A DNA stretch of 64,000 bases from JBAZPT01 sp041645535 (GCA_041645535.1 JBAZPT010000001.1:248001-312000); one strand, 5' to 3'. Counted from the first letter of the stretch, positions 25,857 to 34,615 are shown. The notes: generated from the letters alone by a model not told the origin. Program-made: numbers and translations.

Positions 25857-27359
25857 ATGAATGCAAAAAAAACTTTTTTAATTCTTTTTTTAATCGTTGT
25901 TTTGGGATTTTCTTTGCGCGCCTATAAGCTGGACGCGAATTCTTTTGTCACCGACGAATTTTTAGATATAAATGCCTCCTATGGATATTACAAAACCGGA
26001 CATTGGCTGGCGTGGGATTTTAATATGGACAGGGTGAGTGATAATTTATTCGCACCGCGCGATGAGCGGGCGTGGCCTTATCGCTGGCAGGTAGCCCAGC
26101 TTTTTCGCTGGTTTCCGCCGACTGAAACTGTGGCTCGCTCAATCAGTGTTGCTTGGGGCGTGATAAGTATTGTAATAATATATTTTGTCGGAAAATATTT
26201 TACCGGAAAAAGAGAGATTGGGCTTCTGTCGGCATTCTTATTTGCAGTAAGCGCTTTGGGAATTTCAATTGATCGCGCCTTGCGAATGTATGCTATGTTC
26301 ATGCCTGTTTTTCTTCTTTTTTCCTGTTTTTTGTTCCGTTTTTTTGAAGAAGAATACCGGGGTAAAATCAAAATTTTTAAAAAAATTTACGGACGGCTGG
26401 GTTTAAATGCAGTCTGGTTGCTACCCGTGCTTGCAACAGGAATAATCAGTTGGTATGTGCATATCCTAACGGCAAATATCGCGATTGCTTTCTTTTTTTA
26501 CCTTCTTGTTAGCGCCGTTGTATCTTTTAAAAACAAGCGTTCCGTTTTAACAAAGTATTCAGCCTCATTATTTGCAATGCTTTTGGGCGCCGTTATTTTT
26601 ATAATTTTTTTTCCAAAGGAAGCCGCTTGGTATTCGTTAGTTGTTAAATTTTTTAAATTCAATTCTAAATATTTTTTGGCCATCGTTGGCGATTATGCTA
26701 ATTATATTTTAGCTTACGGCCTGATTTTTTGGGGAACCTTTTCGCTTTTTAAAAAATCCGAAGATCATCGAGCCGCTCTGTGGATAAGTTGTATGTTTTT
26801 CGCGATACTTATCCCAGCCTTTCTTGTCTGGAATTATGTTTTTGGCGAGCGCCTGATTTTTTTCATCTTGCCCTTTGGAATAATTCTTCTATCCTCCGGC
26901 ATTTACTACTTGGCTGAATTTTTTGCAAAAAATTCATTGAGGTTTAAAATTCCGATTTTTATTGGTGTTTTAGGCTTTTTTTTACTAATTCTGCCGGACT
27001 ACTCTCGCTTTTTTACCGAAAAAAACTTCTACCGGCAGGAAAGCGACAACCCGGATTATCGGAAAATGTTCAGTTATGTGAAAAAAAATGGAGCCAGCGG
27101 AGACTTTCTGATTGCCCGTAATTTCCGCAGTTTTTATTATCAAAAATTAGGCTTCAGGGTGATTGATGTGGGGGGAGAAAGGAAAATCAGCCAAGCTAAA
27201 CTTGACGAAATTATTTCTCAAAATTCAGCCATTTGGACAATTTTTGATGATGGCAAGGGAACTTTTGAAGATGATGCGCTAAAATTTGTCAAAAATAACT
27301 TTCGACTGGTCAAAAAATTTGAGGATAATAATATTTACTACCTGCCGGCCAATAGATGA
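25857..27359 (+). CDS. GT-C glycosyltransferase-like membrane protein (ArnT/PMT type), copy 4
   Basis: A 500-residue tandem paralogue of the preceding gene. Matching landmarks are FVTDEFLDINASYGYYKTGH with Asp33-Glu34 at the same positions, IDRALRMYAMFMPVFLL, and FLIARNFRSFYYQKLG. The core is conserved while loops differ, which suggests two related but distinct acceptors or linkages. The stop overlaps the flippase-like gene by 4 bases, so the three genes are probably translated as one unit. Confidence 0.82.
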   Translation: MNAKKTFLILFLIVVLGFSLRAYKLDANSFVTDEFLDINASYGYYKTGHWLAWDFNMDRVSDNLFAPRDERAWPYRWQVAQLFRWFPPTETVARSISVAWGVISIVIIYFVGKYFTGKREIGLLSAFLFAVSALGISIDRALRMYAMFMPVFLLFSCFLFRFFEEEYRGKIKIFKKIYGRLGLNAVWLLPVLATGIISWYVHILTANIAIAFFFYLLVSAVVSFKNKRSVLTKYSASLFAMLLGAVIFIIFFPKEAAWYSLVVKFFKFNSKYFLAIVGDYANYILAYGLIFWGTFSLFKKSEDHRAALWISCMFFAILIPAFLVWNYVFGERLIFFILPFGIILLSSGIYYLAEFFAKNSLRFKIPIFIGVLGFFLLILPDYSRFFTEKNFYRQESDNPDYRKMFSYVKKNGASGDFLIARNFRSFYYQKLGFRVIDVGGERKISQAKLDEIISQNSAIWTIFDDGKGTFEDDALKFVKNNFRLVKKFEDNNIYYLPANR

Positions 27360-28279
27360 GAAAAAAACTAAAATTAATTTTAAAGCTTGTTGTGACCTTT
27401 GGTTTCCTGGCCTGGGTCATTTTAAAAGTTGATTGGACGCAGGTCTTGTTTTATCTGCGGGCGATTACTTTTTGGAAGTTGGCTTTATACGCGCTTATAA
27501 TCGTCTTAGGCATTGGCATTTCATCCTATAAATGGAAACTGCTGGCGCAATTTAAGGGATTGCGACATAGCCTTAGCGACTATTACCGATTTTACCTTAC
27601 CGGAACTTTCATTAACAATTTTATGCCGTCCTTTATCGGCGGAGACACTTTTAAGGCTTATGAAACCGGAAAGCCGGAAAAAAAGTATATCGAAGCCGCT
27701 TCGGCTGTAATGGCTGATCGCATCACCGGACTCATTGGCATGACGATTTTGGCCCTGCTTTTCAGTTTATTGAATTTAAAAACCGTGCTTCACAATAATT
27801 TTTTACTTCTAATTAATTTCGCATTGGCGCTTTCGCTTCTGCTGGATATTCTGATCGCCAAAACCAAAAATTTCCGCGTTTGGAAAAAATTTTTGGATCG
27901 CTTGCCGCAAAAAATCGCGCGCTTTATTATTGAAGTCCAGGATTATAGCGAATCGGGAATAATATTCAAAGCGGTATCCTTTGGAATTTTGTTTCAGTTT
28001 ATCGGGGTTGCTCTTGCCAATCTTCTGCTTTTTTGGGCGCTGGGCATAAAAATAGGTATTTTTAATTATCTCTCGGTCATTTTTTTGATCAGCCTCATTT
28101 CATCCATTCCAATCAGCATTAATAATATCGGCATCAAGGAGTGGGCTTATGTGACATTTTTTGGAATTTACGGCCTGGATCCCGCGGCAGTCGTGACGGT
28201 GGCCATTTTGAGCCGGATTATCCAGATGGTCATTAGCTTCCTTGCCCTGCCGACATATTTAAAAAACAAACGCTCATAG
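27356..28279 (+). CDS. LPG-synthase-type membrane protein (UPF0104 flippase-like)
   Basis: A 307-residue integral membrane protein with about eight helices, of the lysylphosphatidylglycerol synthase transmembrane family. Landmarks SSYKWKLLAQFKG, LTGTFINNFMPSFIGGD, MADRITGLIGM and SSIPISINNIGIKEW closely match the membrane half of the fused protein at 18357. It lacks the catalytic domain of true LPG synthases, so a lipid-translocation role is the likely reading. In this operon it probably works with the two upstream GT-C enzymes. Confidence 0.88.
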   Translation: MRKKLKLILKLVVTFGFLAWVILKVDWTQVLFYLRAITFWKLALYALIIVLGIGISSYKWKLLAQFKGLRHSLSDYYRFYLTGTFINNFMPSFIGGDTFKAYETGKPEKKYIEAASAVMADRITGLIGMTILALLFSLLNLKTVLHNNFLLLINFALALSLLLDILIAKTKNFRVWKKFLDRLPQKIARFIIEVQDYSESGIIFKAVSFGILFQFIGVALANLLLFWALGIKIGIFNYLSVIFLISLISSIPISINNIGIKEWAYVTFFGIYGLDPAAVVTVAILSRIIQMVISFLALPTYLKNKRS

Positions 28280-28290
28280 CGCTTGTTTTT
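28262..28290. terminator. Bidirectional terminator between convergent operons
   Basis: AAAAACAAACGCT (28262-28274), CAT loop, AGCGCTTGTTTTT (28278-28290): a 12-of-13-bp stem with A-runs and T-runs on both sides, overlapping the flippase stop. It can end transcription from both directions. Confidence 0.75.
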
Positions 28291-28329
28291 CTTCCGGATT
28301 TTTTTGAATACTGCGTTATTTTTTCTTCA

Positions 28330-29655
28330 CTAATCATAGTAGTGTTTATTTTTGAAATTTAACGCATAAAGTTCATTGCCTTCGAAGTCATATATTTTTA
28401 CATTCATATCCGGCCCCTTAATGGAAACGATGGCAAAATGGGCCAGGCTGGACGCCTGTTCACAGCCTATGATGCTAGGCATGGTCCTGGACCCAGAATT
28501 TCCGATCACAAAATGCTGAATAATATTGTCGCCCGCGCCATCAATATTGGCAGCTGAAACTGGACGATAACAATAGGTGTGAATGTGCCCGGAAAAATAA
28601 GCCAGCACATCGTTATTGAAAAATGTTTGCCACATATGTGTCTGAGAAAAGCTTTGTGAAGGAAAATTGGGCCGGTGGTTGATGATAAAAACATTTCTCT
28701 TGGATGTATTCTCCAGATCATCTTTCATCCACTTCATTTGGACTGATTGATCCAGCGGCTGATCTTCCTGTTCGCTATTTAAAAAAACAAAGTGTGAATT
28801 TTTATAATCAAAAGAATAAGTCGTTCCTCTTGATTCCGCCGGACCGTCATTGGGGGTATTGAAGATTTTTTGCCATAATTCCATGCCGCCGTTTTCATAG
28901 TCATGGTTGCCGATGGCCGGATACACGTTCGGAGAAACGACTTTCACCTCGTCCCTCCATCTTTCAAAATAGGCGGCGCATTTATCAGCCGTTCGGCATC
29001 CTTCCATGCTGGAAAGATCGCCCATACCCAAAATAAACTCCGGATGAAAGTCTTTAAGTTTTTCCAAAATTGTTTCAAACTGGTCGGTCCATCTGTCTTT
29101 TGTCGGCCACCACTGTGAGTCTCCCAATATCGCGAAAGTAAATTGAGGCAAAGTCGGCAGAAGCTCCTGCGGAACATCCTTGGCTTTAATTACCTTTGAT
29201 TTTTCAACTGTTTTTAAAAGTATTTTCTCTTCCGTGTTATATTCCGCTTTCGGAAAATCGACTAAATGGGAAAATTCCCCATTGTCAATTCCGGAATTAC
29301 TGATCTGATTTATGAAAAAAACCAGATAATCAAGATCGGTGTCTGCCGGAATTTCAGAACCCCAAAAGCATTTTCCGCTAAATTGGTCGCAGAACGCTTT
29401 TTTATTTGACCAGATGGCCTTTTTTTCGCCTATTTTTTTTGAATTTAAATAAGCGACGGTTTTTTCAAAGCTGTTTTTTTCGATTTCTCTTTCTTTAAAA
29501 ACATACATAACCGACAAAATAAAAAGTAAAACAACAAAAACCGCGGTCATAGCCCGCAACACCTTCCCTTTTAAAGTAAAAATTCTTGCCCTCTCAAGAT
29601 TTTTACTCGCAAGAACTTTTATTTTTTTAATTGGCGTACCGGCTTTCTTTTTCAT
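28330..29655 (-). CDS. Membrane-anchored calcineurin-like metallophosphoesterase
   Basis: A 441-residue protein with one N-terminal helix (about residues 31-51), a spacer domain and a metallophosphoesterase domain. The ordered metal-binding motifs are visible: ILGDSQW, GMGDLSSMEG, AIGNHDYENG, INHRPN and FSGHIHTYCYRP. The active site faces the outside, so it may remove phosphate groups from glycans, lipids or scavenged nucleotides. It is the last gene of the long minus-strand glycan operon, 15 bases after the flippase gene. Confidence 0.88.
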   Translation of the reverse strand: MKKKAGTPIKKIKVLASKNLERARIFTLKGKVLRAMTAVFVVLLFILSVMYVFKEREIEKNSFEKTVAYLNSKKIGEKKAIWSNKKAFCDQFSGKCFWGSEIPADTDLDYLVFFINQISNSGIDNGEFSHLVDFPKAEYNTEEKILLKTVEKSKVIKAKDVPQELLPTLPQFTFAILGDSQWWPTKDRWTDQFETILEKLKDFHPEFILGMGDLSSMEGCRTADKCAAYFERWRDEVKVVSPNVYPAIGNHDYENGGMELWQKIFNTPNDGPAESRGTTYSFDYKNSHFVFLNSEQEDQPLDQSVQMKWMKDDLENTSKRNVFIINHRPNFPSQSFSQTHMWQTFFNNDVLAYFSGHIHTYCYRPVSAANIDGAGDNIIQHFVIGNSGSRTMPSIIGCEQASSLAHFAIVSIKGPDMNVKIYDFEGNELYALNFKNKHYYD

Positions 29656-29670
29656 AGTTGGTGCATGGAA

Positions 29671-31134
29671 TTACTTTCTCCTAAATATAATATTGCGGAA
29701 AAAATCAAAATCCTCCCGGGTAAATTCTTTCATCAAAAACAACGCGCCGAGATAAATGCCGGAAAGAATAAGGCTCCACAGAATAAATATCCATTTTTGC
29801 GGCGGAAAAAGAAAAGAAAAGGCAAGCATTACCAAGCCAGCCAGCAGAAATTTCAGAAGTTTCCCAAATTTCATCAGCCCATCAAAATGCTTGTGCGTGT
29901 AAAATAATATAATGATGGTTATCAAAATTGAAGTTATAGCCGTGGCCACGGCCGATCCGACAATCCCGTAGCTTTGCACAAAAATATAATTCAAAATTCC
30001 ATTCAAGAGCATTCCGCCCAAAGAAACATACATTGGAATCATAATGCGCCCTGCACCATTCAGGGCAAAGCTCATAACATAAAATACGGAAAGAAAACTG
30101 ATGCCGAAGGTGAGAATTTGAAACGGCAAAGCCGCGCTCACATAGCGATTGCCGAAGAAAAATTGGATGATTGGAACCGCATAGACAATCATCGCGATGG
30201 CCAGCGGAATTACTATCATCACCATCATCCGCAGGGAACGGGAAACTATCCGGGTGGTTTCCGTGTGATTATTAGCAGAAGTCGTGCGGGATATTGATGG
30301 CAGCATTACTAAAGTGAGCGCGTAAAAAAGATAATAGGGGATATATCCGAGAGTGAGAGCCGCGTTGTAAATTCCAGTGAGGCGGTCATCGCCGAGAATT
30401 GCTTTGACCATATAAAGGTCGAGTGAAGTGAGAATTTGGAAAAAAAGCATAAAGAGGGTAACTGGCCAGGCATAATCCAGCAGTTTTTGCCAGGGAAATT
30501 TTTGATCAGATTTTTGCGGGAAAAGACGATCAATCCAAAATTTGTCGATTATCCAAGCGGTTACGAAAACGGAAGCCGGCGCGATTATATAAGCCGCGAC
30601 TGATCCTTTGACGCCGAAATAATAGGCCAGGCCGATGACAAAAATTACTCTGGCAAAAGAACGAACTATTTTCAAAGTCGCCTGCAAATTAAATTTGTGT
30701 ATTCCTATGTAATAGTAGAGATAGAAAGAAGCCGCGGCAAAAGAGGGGAGAATGAAGGCGGAAATCCGGAAGAGCGGGGTAAGCGTCGGATCGTGGAGCA
30801 AACTGGAAAAAACTGGAGCCAAAAAATAAAAAACCGCCGTAACCAGCGCCATAAGCAGGGTCTGAAGCAGAGCCGCCCGGCGCTTAATTACTAAAACTAA
30901 TTCTGAATTGGACTCAAAAACTTCGCTGATATATTTACTCATCGCCGTCGGAATGCCGTTGCCGATGAGCATCACCACTGTAGTGGTGAGGTTCACAATC
31001 AACCCATAACGCCCATAATCGGCCGGACCAAGCATACGCCCTAAAACCGAATGGATAATGTAGCCGGAAAAATTAAAAAAAACCTCCGCAATAGTGAGCC
31101 ATAATATTGAGGATGTGACGGATTGCTTTTTCAT
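29671..31134 (-). CDS. Oligosaccharide flippase (Wzx/MurJ-like, MOP superfamily)
   Basis: A 487-residue protein with 12-14 predicted helices. The N-terminus is typical of the polysaccharide exporter family: VLGRMLGPADYGRYGL followed by GIPTAMSKYISE. Such proteins flip undecaprenyl-linked repeat units to the outer face of the membrane. It overlaps the dTMP-kinase-like gene by 4 bases. Together with the O-antigen-ligase-like protein at 54.8 kb it supports a Wzx/Wzy-type pathway. Confidence 0.9.
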   Translation of the reverse strand: MKKQSVTSSILWLTIAEVFFNFSGYIIHSVLGRMLGPADYGRYGLIVNLTTTVVMLIGNGIPTAMSKYISEVFESNSELVLVIKRRAALLQTLLMALVTAVFYFLAPVFSSLLHDPTLTPLFRISAFILPSFAAASFYLYYYIGIHKFNLQATLKIVRSFARVIFVIGLAYYFGVKGSVAAYIIAPASVFVTAWIIDKFWIDRLFPQKSDQKFPWQKLLDYAWPVTLFMLFFQILTSLDLYMVKAILGDDRLTGIYNAALTLGYIPYYLFYALTLVMLPSISRTTSANNHTETTRIVSRSLRMMVMIVIPLAIAMIVYAVPIIQFFFGNRYVSAALPFQILTFGISFLSVFYVMSFALNGAGRIMIPMYVSLGGMLLNGILNYIFVQSYGIVGSAVATAITSILITIIILFYTHKHFDGLMKFGKLLKFLLAGLVMLAFSFLFPPQKWIFILWSLILSGIYLGALFLMKEFTREDFDFFRNIIFRRK

Positions 31135-31733
31135 AATTTATCTACTAATTCTTTTAGCTCGTTAAAAATAGCTTCTTTGTCCTGATTGCCATCAATAAAG
31201 TTTAGATTCCATTTTTTAAACTTTTTGTCAAAAATATTTTTCTTCGCCATCAAATATTCAATGCCCTGATCCGGTTTTCTTTCGCGTTGCATAATATTTT
31301 CCGGATTAATGCTTAAATAAATCGCCAAATCGGGTTTTATGATGAAATTTTTACATCTTATTTTTTTATCCATCCGGCGTAAAAAATATATATTAACAAT
31401 CGTATCATAAAAATAGCGATCACTTAATAAAAAATCGTATTTCAAACCGCGCAATTTTCTCACGAGCATTTTAAATCTCAAAAGATCAACCATTAAAAAA
31501 ATACGGCGCATAATTATTTGAAGCCAATTTGCTTTAACGACTCCTCTAGTCGAGGCTTCGCCTCGACTTTTAAGAATTTTATTGGCAATGGAAAACTGGA
31601 CGGCATGGAAATAAAAAACTTTTTTGCCCTTACTAACCAAGTAATTTTTGAGCATTTCTATTTGCGTCGATTTTCCGGAGCCGTCGAGGCCTGAAATGGT
31701 TATGATTTTCACCCCATTAGAAATTTTCATCAT
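31131..31733 (-). CDS. tmk: Thymidylate kinase-like P-loop kinase
   Basis: A 200-residue kinase with Walker A GLDGSGKST, the substrate-binding LSDRYFYDT (DRY/F motif) and a lid-like RERKPDQG. Length and motif order match dTMP kinases, which phosphorylate dTMP. Some homologues in glycan loci may act on other substrates. It lies between an RtcB-like gene and a flippase with a 4-base overlap. Two oddities: a perfect 9-bp hairpin (31548-31568) inserted in frame, encoding KSRGEASTRG, and an inverted-repeat leader covering the start codon (ATGs at 31733 and 31730). Confidence 0.82.
   Translation of the reverse strand: MMKISNGVKIITISGLDGSGKSTQIEMLKNYLVSKGKKVFYFHAVQFSIANKILKSRGEASTRGVVKANWLQIIMRRIFLMVDLLRFKMLVRKLRGLKYDFLLSDRYFYDTIVNIYFLRRMDKKIRCKNFIIKPDLAIYLSINPENIMQRERKPDQGIEYLMAKKNIFDKKFKKWNLNFIDGNQDKEAIFNELKELVDKL
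31548..31568. repeat. Hairpin insertion inside the dTMP-kinase-like gene
   Basis: AGTCGAGGC (31548-31556), TTC loop, GCCTCGACT (31560-31568): a perfect 9-bp stem with a 3-nt loop. The G+C content exceeds that of the surrounding gene, and the coding result is a Ser/Arg/Gly-rich loop. Confidence 0.6.
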
Positions 31734-31773
31734 TTTTATCCCGTCATAAAATTTATTTGAATTTCTAACGGGG
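31712..31773 (-). promoter_or_regulatory. Start-codon inverted-repeat leader, copy 1
   Basis: Read on the minus strand, CCCCGTTAGAAAT (31773-31761) pairs with ATTTCTAATGGGG (31724-31712) at 12 of 13 positions. The loop holds ATGACGGGATAAAA and the ATGATG start of the dTMP-kinase-like gene, so the first codons form the 3' arm. A near copy lies at 34200-34260. A translational control role is possible. Confidence 0.7.
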
Positions 31774-31781
31774 CAAGTGAT

Positions 31782-33104
31782 TTAATAAGTTAGAGTTTTA
31801 ATTGTTTCTAATTTGGCAACTATCTTGATAATTTTATTTTCTTCCATTTCCTTAAGAATGCCAGCCGCGTAATTTTCATATTGATCAGGTGTTATCCCTA
31901 ATTCTTTAGCTTTTCCAATTTCATGATTGGCGGAAAAAAAAGTGCCTTGATTTTCGTCCGTCCCGACACCAATAAAGCCAAATCCATCGGCAAAAGGGGC
32001 GATCAGCACCGGCTCTCCAGTTTTTTCAAATGTCAAGTGTCCGCTCATTTTTTGCGGCCCAAAAGCGCGATTTGCGCCGTTTCTGTGGACATAAACATCT
32101 TTGCCATAATGTTTTTCGCGATCGAAATACACATGCGGGGCGTCATAGAGCAGTCCGAGTTTCACCTGCCGCTCAAAAACTTTTTCCAATGTCTGATCCA
32201 GTTTGTGAGTTATCAGTGTCCGGTTGGCGAAGCCGTAATTGCCCGCGGCGCGAAAAACTGTTTCCAGATTATCCAGTTTAACTTTGTTTGTCGTAAATTT
32301 TATCATAGACAAAATTATTTTTTGCAGCAAGTTTTTAATTTTGCGCGAGGTGTAAAGAGAAGCAGCGTAGCGCCCGACAATACTCGAGCCCGTATGCATA
32401 AAAAAAACATATTGCCCCTGTTTCAGGCCGAGTTTTTCCGCTAATTCGAAATTTTCAACTGACGCGACGCGCGTTAAGGAGAGAAAATGACTGTTAGTAG
32501 CGCCCAGAAGGCCGAGGCGGCATTTTCCAATGCGAATAATCGCCTTGGGTAATTTTTGCAAAATATCCTTTTCTGACGGCAAATTATCAGCTGGAAAAAA
32601 GTTGCCATTTTTGTATGTATTTTCAATCTCATTTGCCGTGCGGAAATTGAAAGTATTTTTCAACGCCGAACTTCCATTCCTGAATATATCTAAAACTTTT
32701 TGGAAAGATATCCGGGCGCCGATGATTTTTTTTGAAGGAATGGCAGAGCGAAGATCCTGAAAAAGCCCATTCATTTTTTCCGGCGTCAAATTTTGTTCCG
32801 TTAGATCGGTTAGGATTACGCGCATTCCGCAATTAGGCGCCGCGTCCATAACCTCGGGAATGATGTTGTTTTCCGAAGCGACCACAGATCCGGTCGGATT
32901 AATGATATTTAGCTTTGGATGCGCGTCGCTCAAAACCGCGATGTGATGGAAAATTTCGGGACTTTCCGCCAGTTTCTCAACTAAGTCAAGCGTTTCTTTT
33001 TCTGGCACATTTTTTTTGGAAGAAAATAAAATAGCCGGAACTTGCATAGTCTCGGTTTTTATTTCCCTTTGATTTGGCGCTAGATTTTCCATTTTATAAT
33101 CCAT
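31782..33104 (-). CDS. Divergent RtcB-family protein (RNA ligase-like)
   Basis: A 440-residue protein whose motifs follow the order of RtcB 3'-phosphate RNA ligases: SDAHP (Asp60), NCGM (Cys92), GATNSHF (His206), MHTGSS (His237), RAAGNYGFANR, APHVYF (His324), VHRNGANRAF, and SANHEIGKA (His394 at the place of the guanylated histidine). The likely metal and GMP-binding residues are therefore kept, while surrounding sequence is strongly diverged. I use the ATG at 33104 because GGGAG lies 7 bases before it and it overlaps the GT4 stop by 11 bases. Its presence in a glycan operon is unexplained. Confidence 0.8.
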   Translation of the reverse strand: MDYKMENLAPNQREIKTETMQVPAILFSSKKNVPEKETLDLVEKLAESPEIFHHIAVLSDAHPKLNIINPTGSVVASENNIIPEVMDAAPNCGMRVILTDLTEQNLTPEKMNGLFQDLRSAIPSKKIIGARISFQKVLDIFRNGSSALKNTFNFRTANEIENTYKNGNFFPADNLPSEKDILQKLPKAIIRIGKCRLGLLGATNSHFLSLTRVASVENFELAEKLGLKQGQYVFFMHTGSSIVGRYAASLYTSRKIKNLLQKIILSMIKFTTNKVKLDNLETVFRAAGNYGFANRTLITHKLDQTLEKVFERQVKLGLLYDAPHVYFDREKHYGKDVYVHRNGANRAFGPQKMSGHLTFEKTGEPVLIAPFADGFGFIGVGTDENQGTFFSANHEIGKAKELGITPDQYENYAAGILKEMEENKIIKIVAKLETIKTLTY

Positions 33105-34218
33105 TATAAATCTCCCGATAATTTTGCGCGGCTTTTTTAATATCAAAATTTTCTCCAATAAATTTTCTGCCGTTTTTGCCGATGAAAATACACCTTTCCG
33201 GATTTCGGCGAAGATCCAGAATAGCATCTTTAAGCTGCGTAACATTGCCTTTTTCAATAATAACAGAATGTTCCGGTTTTGCGAATTCAGCAAGGATCGG
33301 CAGATCGGAAACAATGACCGGTTTTTCGCAGGCCATCGGTTCAATCACGGCCAGCGGCACATCAAATTTTCCATGCATTTCGCGCACTGGAAAAATAATC
33401 GCGTCCGAGAGATTGTAGAGCTTGGGCATTTCCGAAAATGTGTTGATAAAAATAACCGCGTCGGCCGCGCCGCAGCTTTTCATTCTCTCCATAATTTCTT
33501 CTTTTTTTAAAATATCCGCGTTGTTTTTTAATCGACAAGCTAAAATAAATTTAATATTGTTTTCCTTAAATATATTCAAATATCTGAAAATCATGTCGGT
33601 AATGTCATTAATAGCTTCGAGGCGGGTGTATTCACCTGGATACGTGACCACAAAATCATCTGCTCTCATTTCGTATTTTTTAAGAAGCTCTAGGTCCTTG
33701 GGGGCCGGGGAGAAATAATTCAGATCGATTCCGGGATAAATTCTTTCCGCATTTTTCAATCCCAGGGTTATTAATCTATTTTTTGAATAATCCGAGTAGG
33801 TCGCCAGCAGATTTCCAAACATTAGTTTTTTTATTTTTTCATCAGAATATAAATCCTCGCGAAGAGTAGCGATTGTCTGGATAGTTTTTTTGTTACTTAA
33901 TAGATTACTTAGCAAAAAGGAATTCAGCTTGGTCGGAGTAAATAAACAATGCACCAGGTCGTAACTTTTGGCTATTTTTCTTAAATTTATAATCAGCTTT
34001 AATTTTTGAATAAAGTTATTTTCATTGGAAGTATAAATCGGATGCTGTTTGATATTTTGCGGCAAATTCTCCAGAATTCCATTAGTCAGCAGGCCAAATT
34101 CAAAATCCGGCATATTTGTAGCCAAATTATAGGCAAAATTTTTGGAAGCCTCGTCCCACGGCGGAGCAATGGGACGGGTGACAAGTAAAATTTTTATCAC
34201 CCTGTTAGAAATGTTCAT
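33094..34218 (-). CDS. Glycosyltransferase family 4 (GT-B fold)
   Basis: A 374-residue GT-B enzyme. The N-terminus is ILLVTRPIAPPWDEASKNFA. The donor domain includes VTYPGEYTRLEAI, and IIFPVREMHGKFDVPLAVIEPMA in place of the usual EGFG-type stretch, a variant in which the second Glu is kept. The function is addition of one sugar to the growing lipid-linked glycan. Its start codon lies inside an inverted-repeat leader shared with the dTMP-kinase-like gene. The gene is followed by the RtcB-like gene with an 11-base overlap. Confidence 0.85.
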   Translation of the reverse strand: MNISNRVIKILLVTRPIAPPWDEASKNFAYNLATNMPDFEFGLLTNGILENLPQNIKQHPIYTSNENNFIQKLKLIINLRKIAKSYDLVHCLFTPTKLNSFLLSNLLSNKKTIQTIATLREDLYSDEKIKKLMFGNLLATYSDYSKNRLITLGLKNAERIYPGIDLNYFSPAPKDLELLKKYEMRADDFVVTYPGEYTRLEAINDITDMIFRYLNIFKENNIKFILACRLKNNADILKKEEIMERMKSCGAADAVIFINTFSEMPKLYNLSDAIIFPVREMHGKFDVPLAVIEPMACEKPVIVSDLPILAEFAKPEHSVIIEKGNVTQLKDAILDLRRNPERCIFIGKNGRKFIGENFDIKKAAQNYREIYNGL

Positions 34219-34260
34219 TTTTTTATCCCGTCATGAAATTCGCTCGAATTTCTAACGGGG
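34200..34260 (-). promoter_or_regulatory. Start-codon inverted-repeat leader, copy 2
   Basis: Minus-strand CCCCGTTAGAAAT (34260-34248) pairs with ATTTCTAACAGGG (34212-34200), one mismatch in 13. The loop again has ATGACGGGATAAAA before the start codon of the GT4 gene. It occupies nearly the whole 43-base gap between two operon genes. Confidence 0.7.
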
Positions 34261-34261
34261 C

Positions 34262-34615
34262 TTATAAACTTTTATATATTTCTTTTTTATCTGATCCGCT
34301 AGAAACTCTGATGCTTGTTTTTCCCGACAAATTATCCACTTGGACATTGGATGTCCAAGTGGAACCTTTAGCGATTTTAACATCGCCCTCGCTTATTGTA
34401 TCCGTTCCAGAAATTAGCTCCCAGTGAAAACTGCTTTTTTGGCTGTGGTTTTCAATCGTAAAATTCAGATCGCCATTTTTCGGATCATTAAAAGACAAAA
34501 CCCACCAGTCTTTTTGAAAATTTTCATCCGACTGGCGGCTCTCGGTATAAGCTAAAAATAAGGCGCTCACCAGAAAGAAAATAATTGTAAAAATGACTAA
34601 TACCTTGCTGTTCAT
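34262..34615 (-). CDS. Small membrane-anchored exported protein
   Basis: A 117-residue protein with an N-terminal helix (about residues 5-23) and a beta-rich external domain of about 90 residues (NFTIENHSQKSSFHWELIS and WTSNVQVDNLSGKTSIRV). This resembles the small external domain found attached to DUF1616-type membrane proteins. No enzymatic motif is visible. It starts 5 bases after the stop of a large GT-C-like protein, so a partnership with that protein is likely. Confidence 0.6.
   Translation of the reverse strand: MNSKVLVIFTIIFFLVSALFLAYTESRQSDENFQKDWWVLSFNDPKNGDLNFTIENHSQKSSFHWELISGTDTISEGDVKIAKGSTWTSNVQVDNLSGKTSIRVSSGSDKKEIYKSL

Noticed and set aside
32629..33344. Upstream in-frame extension of the RtcB-like gene to 33344
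   Set aside because: The extra 80 residues overlap the GT4 coding end and are not RtcB-like. The ATG at 33104 has a GGGAG SD at the right distance.
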